Notes under the pieces: model-generated
Databases searched by the model: none
The model's input: only the letters and a program-made list of their open reading frames with translations
Told to the model about the DNA's origin: nothing
DNA from: CAZHWR01 sp964536085
Lineage (GTDB): Bacteria; Bacillota; Clostridia; Oscillospirales; Ruminococcaceae
Assembly (NCBI GenBank): GCA_964536085.1
Contig: CAZHWR010000018.1
Coordinates: 1 to 34,808 of the forward strand
DNA length: 34,808 nucleotides
Reading direction: 5' to 3'
Position numbers and translations under genes: made by a program
In this document: in pieces, positions 6,729 through 15,654 of the stretch
How positions within the stretch are numbered: position 1 is the first letter of the stretch
Layout: every line of letters begins with the position of its first letter

Positions 6729-8555
6729 ATGAATGAAAGACTTGATTATCTTCATAAAAAAGCGCTTGAGCTGACAAAAAGCCCGGGCGTGTATATTATG
6801 AAGAACAAGCAGGGCAAAATTATATATATCGGCAAGGCGAAAAACCTTACAAACCGCGTGCGAAGCTATTTTGCAAAAACGCCGAATCACACCGCAAAGG
6901 TCAGCCGCATGGTCTCAAACGTTTATGATTTCGATTATATCGTGACCGACAGCGAGTATGAAGCGCTGGTGCTTGAGTGCAGTCTTATCAAAATGCACGC
7001 ACCCAAGTATAATATACTGCTCAAGGACGACAAGGGCTATCATTATATCAGAATATCGGACGACCGCTATCCGCGTATCACCGCCGAGAAAAACAACCTT
7101 GCGGGCGGCAGTTATATAGGACCGTATACATCCAGCTTCACCGTCAGTCAGACGGTGGACGAGGCAAACCGCGTTTTTAAGCTGCCGACCTGCAAGAAAA
7201 AATTTCCCGAGGAGTTCAGAAAGGCGCGCCCCTGCCTCAATTCGCATATAGGGCTGTGTTCCGCGGTCTGCCGCGGGAAAATCAGAGAGAAAGAATATAA
7301 CGATATCATTGCTCAGGCGGTGGATTATATAAAAAACGGCTCGGAGCAGTCGGTCAGATCGCTGACGGAAAAGATGAACGAGGCAAGCGAAGCTCTGGAC
7401 TTTGAGCGCGCCGCTTTGCTGCGCGACCGCATACGCGCAATCGAAAAGGCGGGAGAAAAGCAGAAGATAATCAGTGCGGACAGCGCCGATAAAGATATGA
7501 TTGCCGGAGCGCAGAGCGGTGAAAACTGCGTGTTCGCGGTGCTTAAATACCGCGCGGGTCGCCTTTGCGACAAGGAGCATTATTTTATATCGGGAACGGA
7601 CAATCTCTCAGAGGTGCGGGATGAGTTTATAGTGCGGTATTACAGTTCGAATGTAGATATACCAAAAGCCGTGTATCTTGACGACGCGGTCGGAGATATG
7701 GAGCTTTTGCAGCAGTTTTTGCGCGGGCTTGCAAATCATGCGGTGACGGTGAACGTCCCTGTGCGCGGCGAACAGAAAAAGCTTGTGATGATGGCGGTGA
7801 ACAACGCGGCGGAGCAGTTAAGCTGCCGCGCGCAGACATCGGCGCGGGACATCGCCGCGCTCGACGCTCTGGCAAAGCTTTTGGGGCTTGAAAGCGCCCC
7901 CGAATATATTGAATCGTATGATATTTCGAATCTGGGCGACAGCGGAATCGTCGCGGGCATGGTGGTGTTTTACAAGGGCAGACCGTTAAAATCCGCGTAT
8001 AAAAAATTTGCGCTTAAGGATATGCCCGTGCGGGACGACTACGCTTCGATGATACAGGTCATATCCCGCAGATTTGATAGGTACGAGCAGGAAAAGGATT
8101 CGGGTGAGGGATTTGGAAAAAAGCCCGATTTGATTCTGCTCGACGGCGGCAAGGGGCACGTTTCGGCGGTGCGCCCTGTTCTCGCGGAGCGCGGGCTTGA
8201 TATCCCCGTTTTCGGAATGGTGAAGGACGACAGGCACAGAACAAGGGCGATCGCCGAAAGCGGAGGCGAAATTGCGATAAGCGAAACCAAGCCCGCGTTT
8301 AATCTGGTAACCGCAATCCAGGACGAGGTTCACAGGTTTTCGATAACATACCAGAAAAGCACCCGCAAAAAGTCGATGTTTTCCTCAAAGCTTACGTCTG
8401 TAAAGGGGATAGGCGAAAAAAAGGCGGCGGCGCTTATGAAAAAGTACAAAACCAAGGCGGGACTGAAAGCCGCGCCGCCCGATGAGCTTGCAAAAACCGC
8501 GGGAGTTACCGGCAAAACCGCCGAGGAGCTTTGCAGGGTCATAAGCGAGATGTGA
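6729..8555 (+). CDS. uvrC: UvrABC excinuclease subunit C
   Basis: Makes the two incisions around bulky DNA lesions in nucleotide excision repair, together with UvrB. The 608-residue product has an N-terminal GIY-YIG nuclease domain (GVYIMKNKQGKIIYIGKAKN). A UVR motif follows near residues 200-235 (EALDFERAALLRDRIRAIE). The C-terminal RNase H-like nuclease shows ESYDISNLGDSG and DLILLDGGKGHV, and paired helix-hairpin-helix motifs close the protein (VKGIGEKKAAALMKKY). I prefer ATG 6729. The in-frame GTG at 6720 is only 3-4 bases from the AAAGGA site, while ATG 6729 is 12 away, so the start is slightly uncertain. Confidence 0.96.
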   Translation: MNERLDYLHKKALELTKSPGVYIMKNKQGKIIYIGKAKNLTNRVRSYFAKTPNHTAKVSRMVSNVYDFDYIVTDSEYEALVLECSLIKMHAPKYNILLKDDKGYHYIRISDDRYPRITAEKNNLAGGSYIGPYTSSFTVSQTVDEANRVFKLPTCKKKFPEEFRKARPCLNSHIGLCSAVCRGKIREKEYNDIIAQAVDYIKNGSEQSVRSLTEKMNEASEALDFERAALLRDRIRAIEKAGEKQKIISADSADKDMIAGAQSGENCVFAVLKYRAGRLCDKEHYFISGTDNLSEVRDEFIVRYYSSNVDIPKAVYLDDAVGDMELLQQFLRGLANHAVTVNVPVRGEQKKLVMMAVNNAAEQLSCRAQTSARDIAALDALAKLLGLESAPEYIESYDISNLGDSGIVAGMVVFYKGRPLKSAYKKFALKDMPVRDDYASMIQVISRRFDRYEQEKDSGEGFGKKPDLILLDGGKGHVSAVRPVLAERGLDIPVFGMVKDDRHRTRAIAESGGEIAISETKPAFNLVTAIQDEVHRFSITYQKSTRKKSMFSSKLTSVKGIGEKKAAALMKKYKTKAGLKAAPPDELAKTAGVTGKTAEELCRVISEM

Positions 8556-8601
8556 CGGCAAAGGCAAAGAAAAGTTTTACCTTTGACATAGAAAAAACAT
8601 G

Positions 8602-8635
8602 AAAAAACCGAGCAGGATTTTCCCGCTCGGTTTTT
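8602..8635. terminator. Bidirectional terminator between uvrC and the Rieske oxidoreductase
   Basis: AAAAAACCGAGC at 8602-8613 pairs with GCTCGGTTTTT at 8625-8635. The T-run on the plus strand and the A-run on its other side let it end transcription from both convergent genes. Confidence 0.9.
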
Positions 8636-8652
8636 CTGTGTTGCTACACAGC

Positions 8653-10125
8653 CTATTTAATTTCATCGCTATTTATTGAATAAACTCCTAGATTGCGGTT
8701 GGCGGGGTTGTCAAGGCATTTTCCGTGAATGTCAAACCGCGAGCCGTGGCAGGGGCAGTCCCACGATTTTTCCTCGCTGTTGAACGCAAGCTCGCAGCCC
8801 ATGTGCGGGCAGACGGGAGTGACGGCGAACAGCTTGCCGTCCTTGTCCTTGTAAACGCCCAGCTTTTTGCCGCCGTAATTGATTATCATTCCCTTTTCTG
8901 CGCGGATGGAATCAACCGTGTCCTGCGGCAGACGGAAATAACGCTTGAACATGCCGCTTGACGAATAGCCTGCGTTTTGCGATAGATTTTTAAACGAGGC
9001 ACCTGCTACAAACCTTTGCGGAGTATACAGTTTTTCGTATCTCGACTTGTTTGTCATAATAAGATCGGTTAAAACGTCCGCCGCGACCATCGAGCCGGTC
9101 ATTCCCCACTTGCCGAAGCCGGTGGCGACGTATGTTCGGGGCAGAGTCTGACCGTACCGCCCGATAAACGGAACGCCGTCTATGCTCATGCAGTCCTGCG
9201 CCGACCAGCAGTGAGTTATTTTTGTGCGCGGGAAATAAAGCTTTGATGCATGAAAAAGGCGTTCGCGGCAGTTTTCCTTGGGGTCTCCCACCCGGTGGGA
9301 GCAGCCGCCGAGCAATATAACGTCCCCCGCGCGCCTGAACGAAAAACCGTTCGGCTCGGCGGAGATATACATGCCGTTTATGTCCTTGTCGGTCTTTACC
9401 GCGGCGACATACGACCGCTGCTGGGAAAGGCGCATGAAATAAAGCCCCGATTTGTTGTAAAACGGGTAGTGCGTGGCGACGACAATGTGCTTTGCCGAAA
9501 TTTTTCCTCGGTTTGTTATGACCGTGCTGTTTTCGATGTCAATCGCTCTTGTGTGCTCAAAAACCGTGAGCTTTTTTGCAACTGCGAACAAGAATTTCAG
9601 CGGATCGAACTCGGCTTGATTTTTAAAGCCGTACATCGCCTTGATTTTAAACGGGAGGTCGGAATCCTCTGTGTAAAACGCGTCGATACCGCACATGAGC
9701 GCCGCGTTCATTTCGCGGCGTATAAGCTCTTTGTCGCATGTTGAGTAAACGTACGCCGTGTTTTTTTTAAAATCGCAGTCGATGTTAAGCTCGGATATTA
9801 TCTGCTCGTATTCGCGTATTGCGTTCTCGTTTGACTTGGCATACGCCTTTGCCGCCTCGATTCCGCGCGAGCTTATCAGTCTGTGATAAATCGGGCGGTG
9901 CTGCGAGGTTATCTTAGCGGTCGTGTTTTTGGTCACCCCGCTGCCTACTGTTTCCGCGTCTATCAAAACGACGTTTTGTCCGCGCTTTGTAAGCTTATAC
10001 GCCGTCAGCACGCCCGCCATTCCCGCGCCGATAACGGCGACATCCGCGTATATGTCTTTGGATAACGCCTGCGCGCTGAGATTATATGAGTCGTAATTCC
10101 AAACGGAAGAATCCTTGATATTCGT
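8653..10125 (-). CDS. FAD-dependent oxidoreductase with C-terminal Rieske domain, no canonical start codon
   Basis: The N-terminal part is a DAO-type FAD oxidoreductase with the dinucleotide motif GAGMAG and a following NVVLIDAE strand. The last about 60 residues are a Rieske [2Fe-2S] domain with CPHMGC and CPCHGS ligands. Such fusions are common in Firmicutes, and their substrate is unknown. The first in-frame ATG (10020) lies inside GAGMAG and would remove the first strand, so it cannot be the true start. Upstream, the frame has no ATG, GTG or TTG until ATG-GAG-TGA at 10140-10132. GGAGTGA is a good ribosome site, and 7 bases after GGAGTG comes ACG (10125-10123), followed by AAT ATC AAG. I take this as the position of the start: either a rare ACG start or a mutated ATG. 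With it the product has 490 residues. The gene ends at a bidirectional terminator facing uvrC. Confidence 0.8.
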   Translation of the reverse strand, partial: TNIKDSSVWNYDSYNLSAQALSKDIYADVAVIGAGMAGVLTAYKLTKRGQNVVLIDAETVGSGVTKNTTAKITSQHRPIYHRLISSRGIEAAKAYAKSNENAIREYEQIISELNIDCDFKKNTAYVYSTCDKELIRREMNAALMCGIDAFYTEDSDLPFKIKAMYGFKNQAEFDPLKFLFAVAKKLTVFEHTRAIDIENSTVITNRGKISAKHIVVATHYPFYNKSGLYFMRLSQQRSYVAAVKTDKDINGMYISAEPNGFSFRRAGDVILLGGCSHRVGDPKENCRERLFHASKLYFPRTKITHCWSAQDCMSIDGVPFIGRYGQTLPRTYVATGFGKWGMTGSMVAADVLTDLIMTNKSRYEKLYTPQRFVAGASFKNLSQNAGYSSSGMFKRYFRLPQDTVDSIRAEKGMIINYGGKKLGVYKDKDGKLFAVTPVCPHMGCELAFNSEEKSWDCPCHGSRFDIHGKCLDNPANRNLGVYSINSDEIK

Positions 10126-10187
10126 GGCAAATCACTCCATTTTTAAGTCTATAGTAATTATGTTCAAAAAGAAGTGACTTTATGCGA

Positions 10188-10218
10188 AAACGGACGCCGA
10201 CATTTTCGGCGTCCGTTT
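10188..10218. terminator. Hairpin between the GH-like gene and the Rieske oxidoreductase
   Basis: A perfect 13-bp stem (AAACGGACGCCGA at 10188-10200 with TCGGCGTCCGTTT at 10206-10218) has a 5-base loop. On the minus strand it follows the stop of the GH-like gene by 8 bases and is followed by only a short T tract, so it is a strong hairpin but a moderate terminator. Confidence 0.7.
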
Positions 10219-10225
10219 AATAGTA

Positions 10226-12352
10226 TTAATATGTGATTTCGACTTTAATGCCGTTCGGGGAGTTGTCAAAATTGATAAGCGCGGTTTTTGAAGTCTTGTC
10301 ATAATCAAAGCTTGCCTTGACCTCATCCGCGCCGCAAAATGCTTTAACGGCTTTCGGCACGCGCTGTAAATAAATTCTTACAGCACAAACGATTTTTTCC
10401 GGACCGATAACCGTAAACTCGGATTTTTCGCCGCTTGTGTAAAGCGAATCGACTCTTCCCGCCGCGGCGATTATGTCCGCTTCGGAATCTGTGTCGATTT
10501 TGTTTACGTCATAGTACAGTCCGACCGAGCCGATTTCAAGCTTGGGGTCTTTTACCACCGAAAGCCTGTGGTCGTAAAGGTCGATATAAGCTCCTTTAAG
10601 CGTCTGCGCTTTTGAGGTCACCGATTCGTCCATAACGGCGGTGACAACGTACGGACCGCGGCGAAGCACGATAGAAGCTGATTTTTTCCATTTGATATTG
10701 TTGAGAGCCAAAACCTCGTCGACTACGCGACGGTAATCGTCGGCGTTTTGCTTATAAAGCGCAAGCTTGCTCGGGTGAACGGGTAGATAATATAAATGTC
10801 CTTTTTCAACCCTGTGAAGCCCGGCTTCGGGATTTTTATCAAGACCGAGGCAGGTGAAAAGATGCTCGGCGGGATTTTTAAACGAGTTTTTGCCGCTGTT
10901 CCACCAGCTTGTGATTGAATTGAATGAGTCGGAGCCGTCGCCCACATAGATAAGGTTTCCGCCGTTTTTAACCCACTGCGCCAGCGCGTTGTGAATGTCG
11001 GGATATTCGGGCTTCATAAATTCGTAGCTCAAAACAAGCGTGTGATAGCCGTCGAGATACGCTGCAAATCTGCGTAAATTGTCCAGCTGGACGGGCTTGA
11101 CCGCGAGCCCCTGCTTTAACAGCGGAAGCGTTAAGCCGTAAAACGAGTTGAACCGCTTGACCGACGTGGTTTCGCCGTCAAGCTTTGCCTCGGGGGTGTT
11201 TTCGGGGTAAAGCCGCTGAAACATCGCGGAGTCCGCCATGAAAACGCCGACCTCAATGTTGCCGCCGTCAAAGCTGCAATCCTCCCAGTCCATGTCGCGC
11301 AGGGTGTGCATTACGGTCAGCAGGTTTGTCGCATACTCGGGCGGAATAGGTTTGCCGTGTTCGCCGCGAGGGTATTTGCCCTCGATAACGCGGTGCGGCC
11401 ACGGCGAGACCTCAAAGTGATGCACGTTGTAGTGGAAAAGCGAAGCGGAAACCGTGCGGTAGTAATCACGGCGGTATTCGCGCCAGGTGTAGCGCGGGTT
11501 GTCCTCTATCGGGTCGTGCAGAAACCACATTCTGCGCCCGGTGCCGCGCGTTAATTCCTGCATTATGCCGTATTCCAAAAACGCGGTTTCAAACGTCCTT
11601 TCGCGAAGCTCGCCCTCGTAAACGTTGCACTCGCGGGAGGTTCCCGTCCAAATCTGCGCTATGTATCCGTCGATAGTCGGAACGTCGATAAGCGACGATT
11701 CGGGCGAAACTATCCGCCATTGGCTGTAGTTGACAAGCGAATGGGTAGGAACGTAAAACCGAACGTCTCTGCCGTATTTTGAAAGCGCGTATTCTTTCAG
11801 CTCGCAGCAGAGTCTGTCAAGCGTGCGGCGGTAGAGATACGATTTCAGCTTGGAGGCTTTAAACTGCGCATCGGGCGAGGATATCGGGTCGACCCACGGC
11901 TCTTTGTAATAAATCTGCCATTCGCGCTTAAAGGCGGGCGAATAGCCCGATTCAACCCAGAACTCCGGCTCTTCAAGGTGTATGGCAACTACGCCTGCGT
12001 CCACCGCCGCCTTGATGCGCTGGGTCAAAAAGTTTGAAAACGCGACCGACGGGCACATATACGGAACAAGGTGACCGTGAGATTTTTCCTCGTTTTTGTA
12101 GGTTATCTGACCCTCGTCCCAGTGCTCTTTTCCATCAAAGCTGCCGTCTAGGAAGTCGACGTAATGACCCCATGAAACGCCCGTCATAAGATGCACTATG
12201 TAACCTTTTTCGCGGTATGCTTCGATTCTTTCGGGCATTTTTTCGTCGATGCCGTAAACCATGACGAAATCGCACTGTATGTCCACTGTCGGTCTGTACG
12301 GGTCGCCGACCTGAACGCCGGTTCTTTCTTCACTTCTGTCATAAAATTTCAT
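10226..12352 (-). CDS. Putative cytoplasmic GH-A-like glycoside hydrolase, unknown substrate
   Basis: I do not recognise a named family for this 708-residue protein. The first about 350 residues look like a TIM barrel. HLEEPEFW (about residues 125-132) ends one strand, and HHFEVSPWP (about 312-320) ends a later one. Two glutamates at strand ends are what retaining clan GH-A enzymes use. The middle (about 365-490) looks like the class-I-amidotransferase-like domain of GH42-type enzymes (VGVFMADSAMF...LVLSYEFMKP...WVKNGGNLIYVGDG). The C-terminus is beta-rich. There is no signal peptide, so it should act inside the cell. I place the start at ATG 12352, with AGAGG 8 bases upstream. It follows ruvX by 64 bases. 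The barrel and the catalytic glutamates are inferences. Confidence 0.65.
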   Translation of the reverse strand: MKFYDRSEERTGVQVGDPYRPTVDIQCDFVMVYGIDEKMPERIEAYREKGYIVHLMTGVSWGHYVDFLDGSFDGKEHWDEGQITYKNEEKSHGHLVPYMCPSVAFSNFLTQRIKAAVDAGVVAIHLEEPEFWVESGYSPAFKREWQIYYKEPWVDPISSPDAQFKASKLKSYLYRRTLDRLCCELKEYALSKYGRDVRFYVPTHSLVNYSQWRIVSPESSLIDVPTIDGYIAQIWTGTSRECNVYEGELRERTFETAFLEYGIMQELTRGTGRRMWFLHDPIEDNPRYTWREYRRDYYRTVSASLFHYNVHHFEVSPWPHRVIEGKYPRGEHGKPIPPEYATNLLTVMHTLRDMDWEDCSFDGGNIEVGVFMADSAMFQRLYPENTPEAKLDGETTSVKRFNSFYGLTLPLLKQGLAVKPVQLDNLRRFAAYLDGYHTLVLSYEFMKPEYPDIHNALAQWVKNGGNLIYVGDGSDSFNSITSWWNSGKNSFKNPAEHLFTCLGLDKNPEAGLHRVEKGHLYYLPVHPSKLALYKQNADDYRRVVDEVLALNNIKWKKSASIVLRRGPYVVTAVMDESVTSKAQTLKGAYIDLYDHRLSVVKDPKLEIGSVGLYYDVNKIDTDSEADIIAAAGRVDSLYTSGEKSEFTVIGPEKIVCAVRIYLQRVPKAVKAFCGADEVKASFDYDKTSKTALINFDNSPNGIKVEITY

Positions 12353-12416
12353 AACAAATACCTCTGTATTATGAATATATTTTCGGCGGACAAGACTGCC
12401 CACCGTTTATTACATA

Positions 12417-12851
12417 TTAAAGCTTCTGATTATTGTTTTTCCTGTAGCTTAAATAGCTTTCGAGTATGATAGTGGCGGCGACCTCGTCCACCACGTTTTT
12501 GCGCTTTTGACCGCGCGTGTTGGTCTCGTTGAGATAGTTGTGAGCCATGACGGTTGTTGCACGCTCGTCCCACAGAACTACGTTAATATCGGCAGGGATA
12601 ATTTCCTTGAGCATTTTTGCAAACTTTTTGCATTTTTTTGCTCTATCTCCCTCGGAGCCGTCCATGTTTTTCGGATGACCGACAACGATTTCCTGCGCGC
12701 CGTATTCCTCGGCGGCGGCGGCGGTCTGCTTTAGCGTCTCGCCGAAGCTCGTGGATTTTATAACTCCTATCGGGGAGGCTAAAAACTCCGTGCGGTCGCA
12801 CATGGCAAGCCCTGTGCGCGCGTCGCCGAAATCAACTGCCATAATTTTCAT
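12417..12851 (-). CDS. ruvX: RuvX/YqgF Holliday-junction resolvase-like protein
   Basis: A 144-residue RNase H-fold protein of the YqgF family, linked to pre-16S rRNA processing and proposed as a Holliday-junction resolvase. Visible motifs are MAVDFGDARTGLA at the N-terminus (Asp7), VVGHPKNMDGSEG, VLWDERATTVMA and the C-terminal VDEVAATIILESYL, which together place the acidic active-site residues. The GGAAGGAG ribosome site is at good distance. It lies just downstream of pyrD rather than in the more usual neighbourhood of alaS. Confidence 0.93.
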   Translation of the reverse strand: MKIMAVDFGDARTGLAMCDRTEFLASPIGVIKSTSFGETLKQTAAAAEEYGAQEIVVGHPKNMDGSEGDRAKKCKKFAKMLKEIIPADINVVLWDERATTVMAHNYLNETNTRGQKRKNVVDEVAATIILESYLSYRKNNNQKL

Positions 12852-12888
12852 GTTGTTCTCCTTCCAGATGCAAGAAAATATATGCCGT

Positions 12889-13800
12889 TTACCAGGGCTT
12901 GACGGCTCCCGTCAGCTCGGTCACGCTTTCAATGCCGTTGTCGTCAAGATACTTTTCTATTCCGTCGATTATTTTTATCGGTGCGAACGGATCGGCAAAT
13001 GTCGCCGCGCCCACCTGAACGGCGCTCGCGCCCGCCATCATCATCTCAACGGCGTCCTCCCCCGAAGATATTCCGCCCATTCCTACAACGGGGATTTTGA
13101 CGGCGTTCGCCGTCTGCCACACCATTCTAAGCGCAATGGGAAATACGGCGGGGCCCGAAAGACCGCCGACGTTGTTTTTCAGAATCGGGCGGCTGGTATT
13201 TATATTTATTCTCATGCCTAGCAGAGTGTTTATAAGCGAGACCGCGTCCGCTCCCTCGGATTCGACCGCCTTTGCGATGTCGGTAATGCTGGTGACGTTC
13301 GGCGAGAGCTTGACCATAAGCGGCTTGGTTGTGTTTTTTCTCACTGCCGCGGTGACTTCGGCGGCGGCAGAGCAGGACGTTCCGAACGCCGCACCCCCCT
13401 GCTTTACGTTCGGGCAGGAGATGTTGAGTTCGATCATATCGACCTTTGTCGGCTCGAGCATTTTGACTGCTTCAATATAGCTGTCAATCGTGCTTCCGGC
13501 AACGTTGGCAATAATGACAGTGTTCTTTGTAATGAGATTCGGAAGCTCGTATGTTATAAAATGCTTGACCCCGGGATTTTGAAGCCCGACGGAATTTAAC
13601 ATTCCCGCCGGCGTTTCGGCTACTCTTGGGGGAAGATTACCGTTTCTTTCTTCTACAGTCATTCCTTTGACGGCGATCCCGCCTAAACGCGAAAGCTCAA
13701 AAAACTGTTCGTATTCGCGGCCGTTGCCGAACGCTCCCGAAGCGGGGATAACCGGGTTTTTAAATTGCACTCCTGCAATGTTAACAGATAAATCCGCCAT
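12889..13800 (-). CDS. pyrD: Dihydroorotate dehydrogenase B, catalytic subunit
   Basis: Oxidises dihydroorotate to orotate with FMN. In class 1B enzymes the electrons pass to NAD through PyrK. The 303-residue product has Lys45 in VKGMT, the catalytic cysteine at 129 in NISCPNVKQGG, and the FMN phosphate-binding GMGGISSGEDA segment. The start ATG overlaps the pyrK stop (TAATG), and a GGAGG ribosome site lies within the end of pyrK, so translation is coupled. This pairing marks it as class 1B. Confidence 0.96.
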   Translation of the reverse strand: MADLSVNIAGVQFKNPVIPASGAFGNGREYEQFFELSRLGGIAVKGMTVEERNGNLPPRVAETPAGMLNSVGLQNPGVKHFITYELPNLITKNTVIIANVAGSTIDSYIEAVKMLEPTKVDMIELNISCPNVKQGGAAFGTSCSAAAEVTAAVRKNTTKPLMVKLSPNVTSITDIAKAVESEGADAVSLINTLLGMRININTSRPILKNNVGGLSGPAVFPIALRMVWQTANAVKIPVVGMGGISSGEDAVEMMMAGASAVQVGAATFADPFAPIKIIDGIEKYLDDNGIESVTELTGAVKPW

Positions 13801-14567
13801 TATAATATAACCTCCTCACTGTCGAACACGGGGCCGTATTTGCAGACGTGCCGCAGCTTTTCCTCGCCCTTCGGAGTCGTAACTCTGCACGCGCAGCAAA
13901 GGCATACCCCGACTCCGCACGCCATTCTTTCCTCAAGCGATATCTCGCAGGGTATGCCGTGCGCTTTGGCTATCTGCGAGACGAATTTTAACATCGGAGC
14001 GGGACCGCAGGCGCAGATGATATCCGCCGAGCCTTCTTCGAGATATTTTTCAAGCGCGTTTGTTACAAACCCTTTTTCGCCGTATGTGCCGTCGTCGGTA
14101 CAGACTATCGTTTGTACGGCGTTTTTAAAATCGTTTTCCAAAACAACGGCCTTTGCCGTTTTAAATCCTAGGATAGCGACGGACGAATCGGAAAACTGTT
14201 TAACTGTTTCAAGCATGGGCGGGGTGCCTATGCCGCCGCCGATACAGACGGCTTTTTTTGATTTGTCAACGCTGAAGCCGTTTCCCAAAGGCGCTATCAT
14301 ATCGACATTTTCGTTTTCATTGATTCGGCTCAAAGCCTCCGTGCCGTTTCCGCGGATTTCAAAAACAAGCCGCAGGGTTTTGTTTTTTCGGTCGATTTCA
14401 CATATCGATATCGGACGGCGCAGAAAATATCCGTTTGCCTTTAAGTGAACGAACTGACCCGCCTGCGCTTTTTCAGCTATTTCGGGGCAGTAAACTGTAA
14501 AGTCGAATGTGTTTTTTGCAATGCACTGTTTTTTAATAACGGGATAATTTCCCTGAACGTAAAACAT
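13800..14567 (-). CDS. pyrK: Dihydroorotate dehydrogenase B, electron-transfer subunit
   Basis: Carries FAD and a [2Fe-2S] cluster and moves electrons from PyrD to NAD. The 255-residue product has the ferredoxin-reductase fold. The FAD segment is RRPISICEID, the nucleotide-binding loop is GGGIGTPPMLE, and the C-terminal cluster site reads CGVGVCLCC with a later C in HVCKYGPVF. The start follows AAGGAG and is well placed. It lies 75 bases after pyrF with no clear promoter between. Confidence 0.95.
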   Translation of the reverse strand: MFYVQGNYPVIKKQCIAKNTFDFTVYCPEIAEKAQAGQFVHLKANGYFLRRPISICEIDRKNKTLRLVFEIRGNGTEALSRINENENVDMIAPLGNGFSVDKSKKAVCIGGGIGTPPMLETVKQFSDSSVAILGFKTAKAVVLENDFKNAVQTIVCTDDGTYGEKGFVTNALEKYLEEGSADIICACGPAPMLKFVSQIAKAHGIPCEISLEERMACGVGVCLCCACRVTTPKGEEKLRHVCKYGPVFDSEEVIL

Positions 14568-14642
14568 AATAATTGCTCCTTATAATAAAGAGTTACCAGA
14601 TTTAGCTTTGGTTGGAAAACCGCTTCTCGCTTTTGGGCGTTT

Positions 14643-15578
14643 TTACTTATTAAGGCTAAGCTTGGGAATATATGCGGTTATGTCATCTTTCATCCTGATT
14701 GCTTCCTCACGCGCGGCTTTTGCGTAGTCCTCGGGAGTATAGCCGCCTTTTTTGTAGGCGCACATTATCCCTCTGGACGAATTTACTATCGCGCCCAGAC
14801 CGTTTGAATCAAACGCGCCTGCAACGTCCTTTGCGCCGCCGCCCTGAGCGCCGTATCCGGGAACGAGGAAGAATGTGTGCGGCAGCTTTTCGCGAAGCTC
14901 GGTAAGCTGTTCGGGATATGTCGCTCCCACAACGGCTCCAACGCCCGAGTAGCCGTATTTTCCGCTTAAGTCCTTCCCCCAGCTTTCGCACATTCTGCCC
15001 ATGTGCAGATAAACCGGCTCGCCGTCAATCAGCCTGTCCTGCAATTCGCCCGACGACGGATTGGAGGTTTTGCACAGCACGAATATTCCGCGGTCGCGCT
15101 GTTTGCATATCTCGGTAAGCGGTGCAATTCCGTCGGTTCCAAGATATCCGTTGACCGTAAGCGCGTCACCGTCAAACGGGGCGAACAGCTTTGAGTTTAT
15201 CTCAGCTTCGCCCAAATGCCCCGCGGCGTACGCCTGCATAGTGGTGCCGATATCGTTTCGCTTGCCGTCGGTGATAACGAACATGCCTTTTTCGCGAGCG
15301 TACTGAATAGTTTCATAAAGCGCCTTAACGCCCTGATAGCCGTACATTTCATAGTAGGCGCACTGCGGCTTGACCGCGGGAACAATATCGCAAAGCGCGT
15401 CGATAAGTCCTTTGTTAAAGGTTAAAAGCGCGTCGGCCGCACCGTCGAGCGTTTCGCCGTATTTTGCAAACGATTCGGCTTTGATGTGCCCGGGGATGTA
15501 GTCCAGCTTCGGGTCAAGCCCCGCCACGGTGGGGTTTTGAGTTTCTGCGATTTTTTCAATCAATCTGTCTAAAGACAT
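14643..15578 (-). CDS. pyrF: Orotidine 5'-phosphate decarboxylase
   Basis: Last step of UMP synthesis. The 311-residue product belongs to the longer subfamily found in clostridia and actinobacteria. The catalytic array is in ITDGKRNDIG (Asp104, Lys106, Asp109). Other conserved parts are TVAGLDPKLDYIP near the N-terminus and FLVPGYGAQGG near the phosphate-binding end. The ATG at 15578 has AGGAG upstream. The longer frame to 15629 is not needed. The 76-base gap to pyrC holds the self-complementary AAGCTTAAGCTT but no convincing regulatory element. Confidence 0.95.
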   Translation of the reverse strand: MSLDRLIEKIAETQNPTVAGLDPKLDYIPGHIKAESFAKYGETLDGAADALLTFNKGLIDALCDIVPAVKPQCAYYEMYGYQGVKALYETIQYAREKGMFVITDGKRNDIGTTMQAYAAGHLGEAEINSKLFAPFDGDALTVNGYLGTDGIAPLTEICKQRDRGIFVLCKTSNPSSGELQDRLIDGEPVYLHMGRMCESWGKDLSGKYGYSGVGAVVGATYPEQLTELREKLPHTFFLVPGYGAQGGGAKDVAGAFDSNGLGAIVNSSRGIMCAYKKGGYTPEDYAKAAREEAIRMKDDITAYIPKLSLNK

Positions 15579-15654
15579 TGCTGTTCTCCTTTTGATATCA
15601 ATAAGCAAAAAGCCGTGAGCAAAGCCCAAGCTTAAGCTTCGGTGGTTTTTACAC

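Noticed and set aside
6915..7580. A 221-codon minus-strand frame.
   Set aside because: It is antisense to uvrC. The uvrC nuclease and UVR motifs are intact in the plus frame, so this is a shadow.
9250..9744. A 164-codon plus-strand frame.
   Set aside because: It is antisense to the FAD/Rieske oxidoreductase, whose minus-strand frame is continuous and family-like.
10018..10020. ATG at 10020 as start of the Rieske oxidoreductase.
   Set aside because: It falls inside the GAGMAG nucleotide-binding loop and would remove the first strand of the FAD domain.
12361..12420. A promoter-like pair before the GH-like gene (TTGTCC and TAATAC, minus strand).
   Set aside because: The predicted start of transcription would fall on the ribosome site, leaving no leader, and both hexamers are weak.
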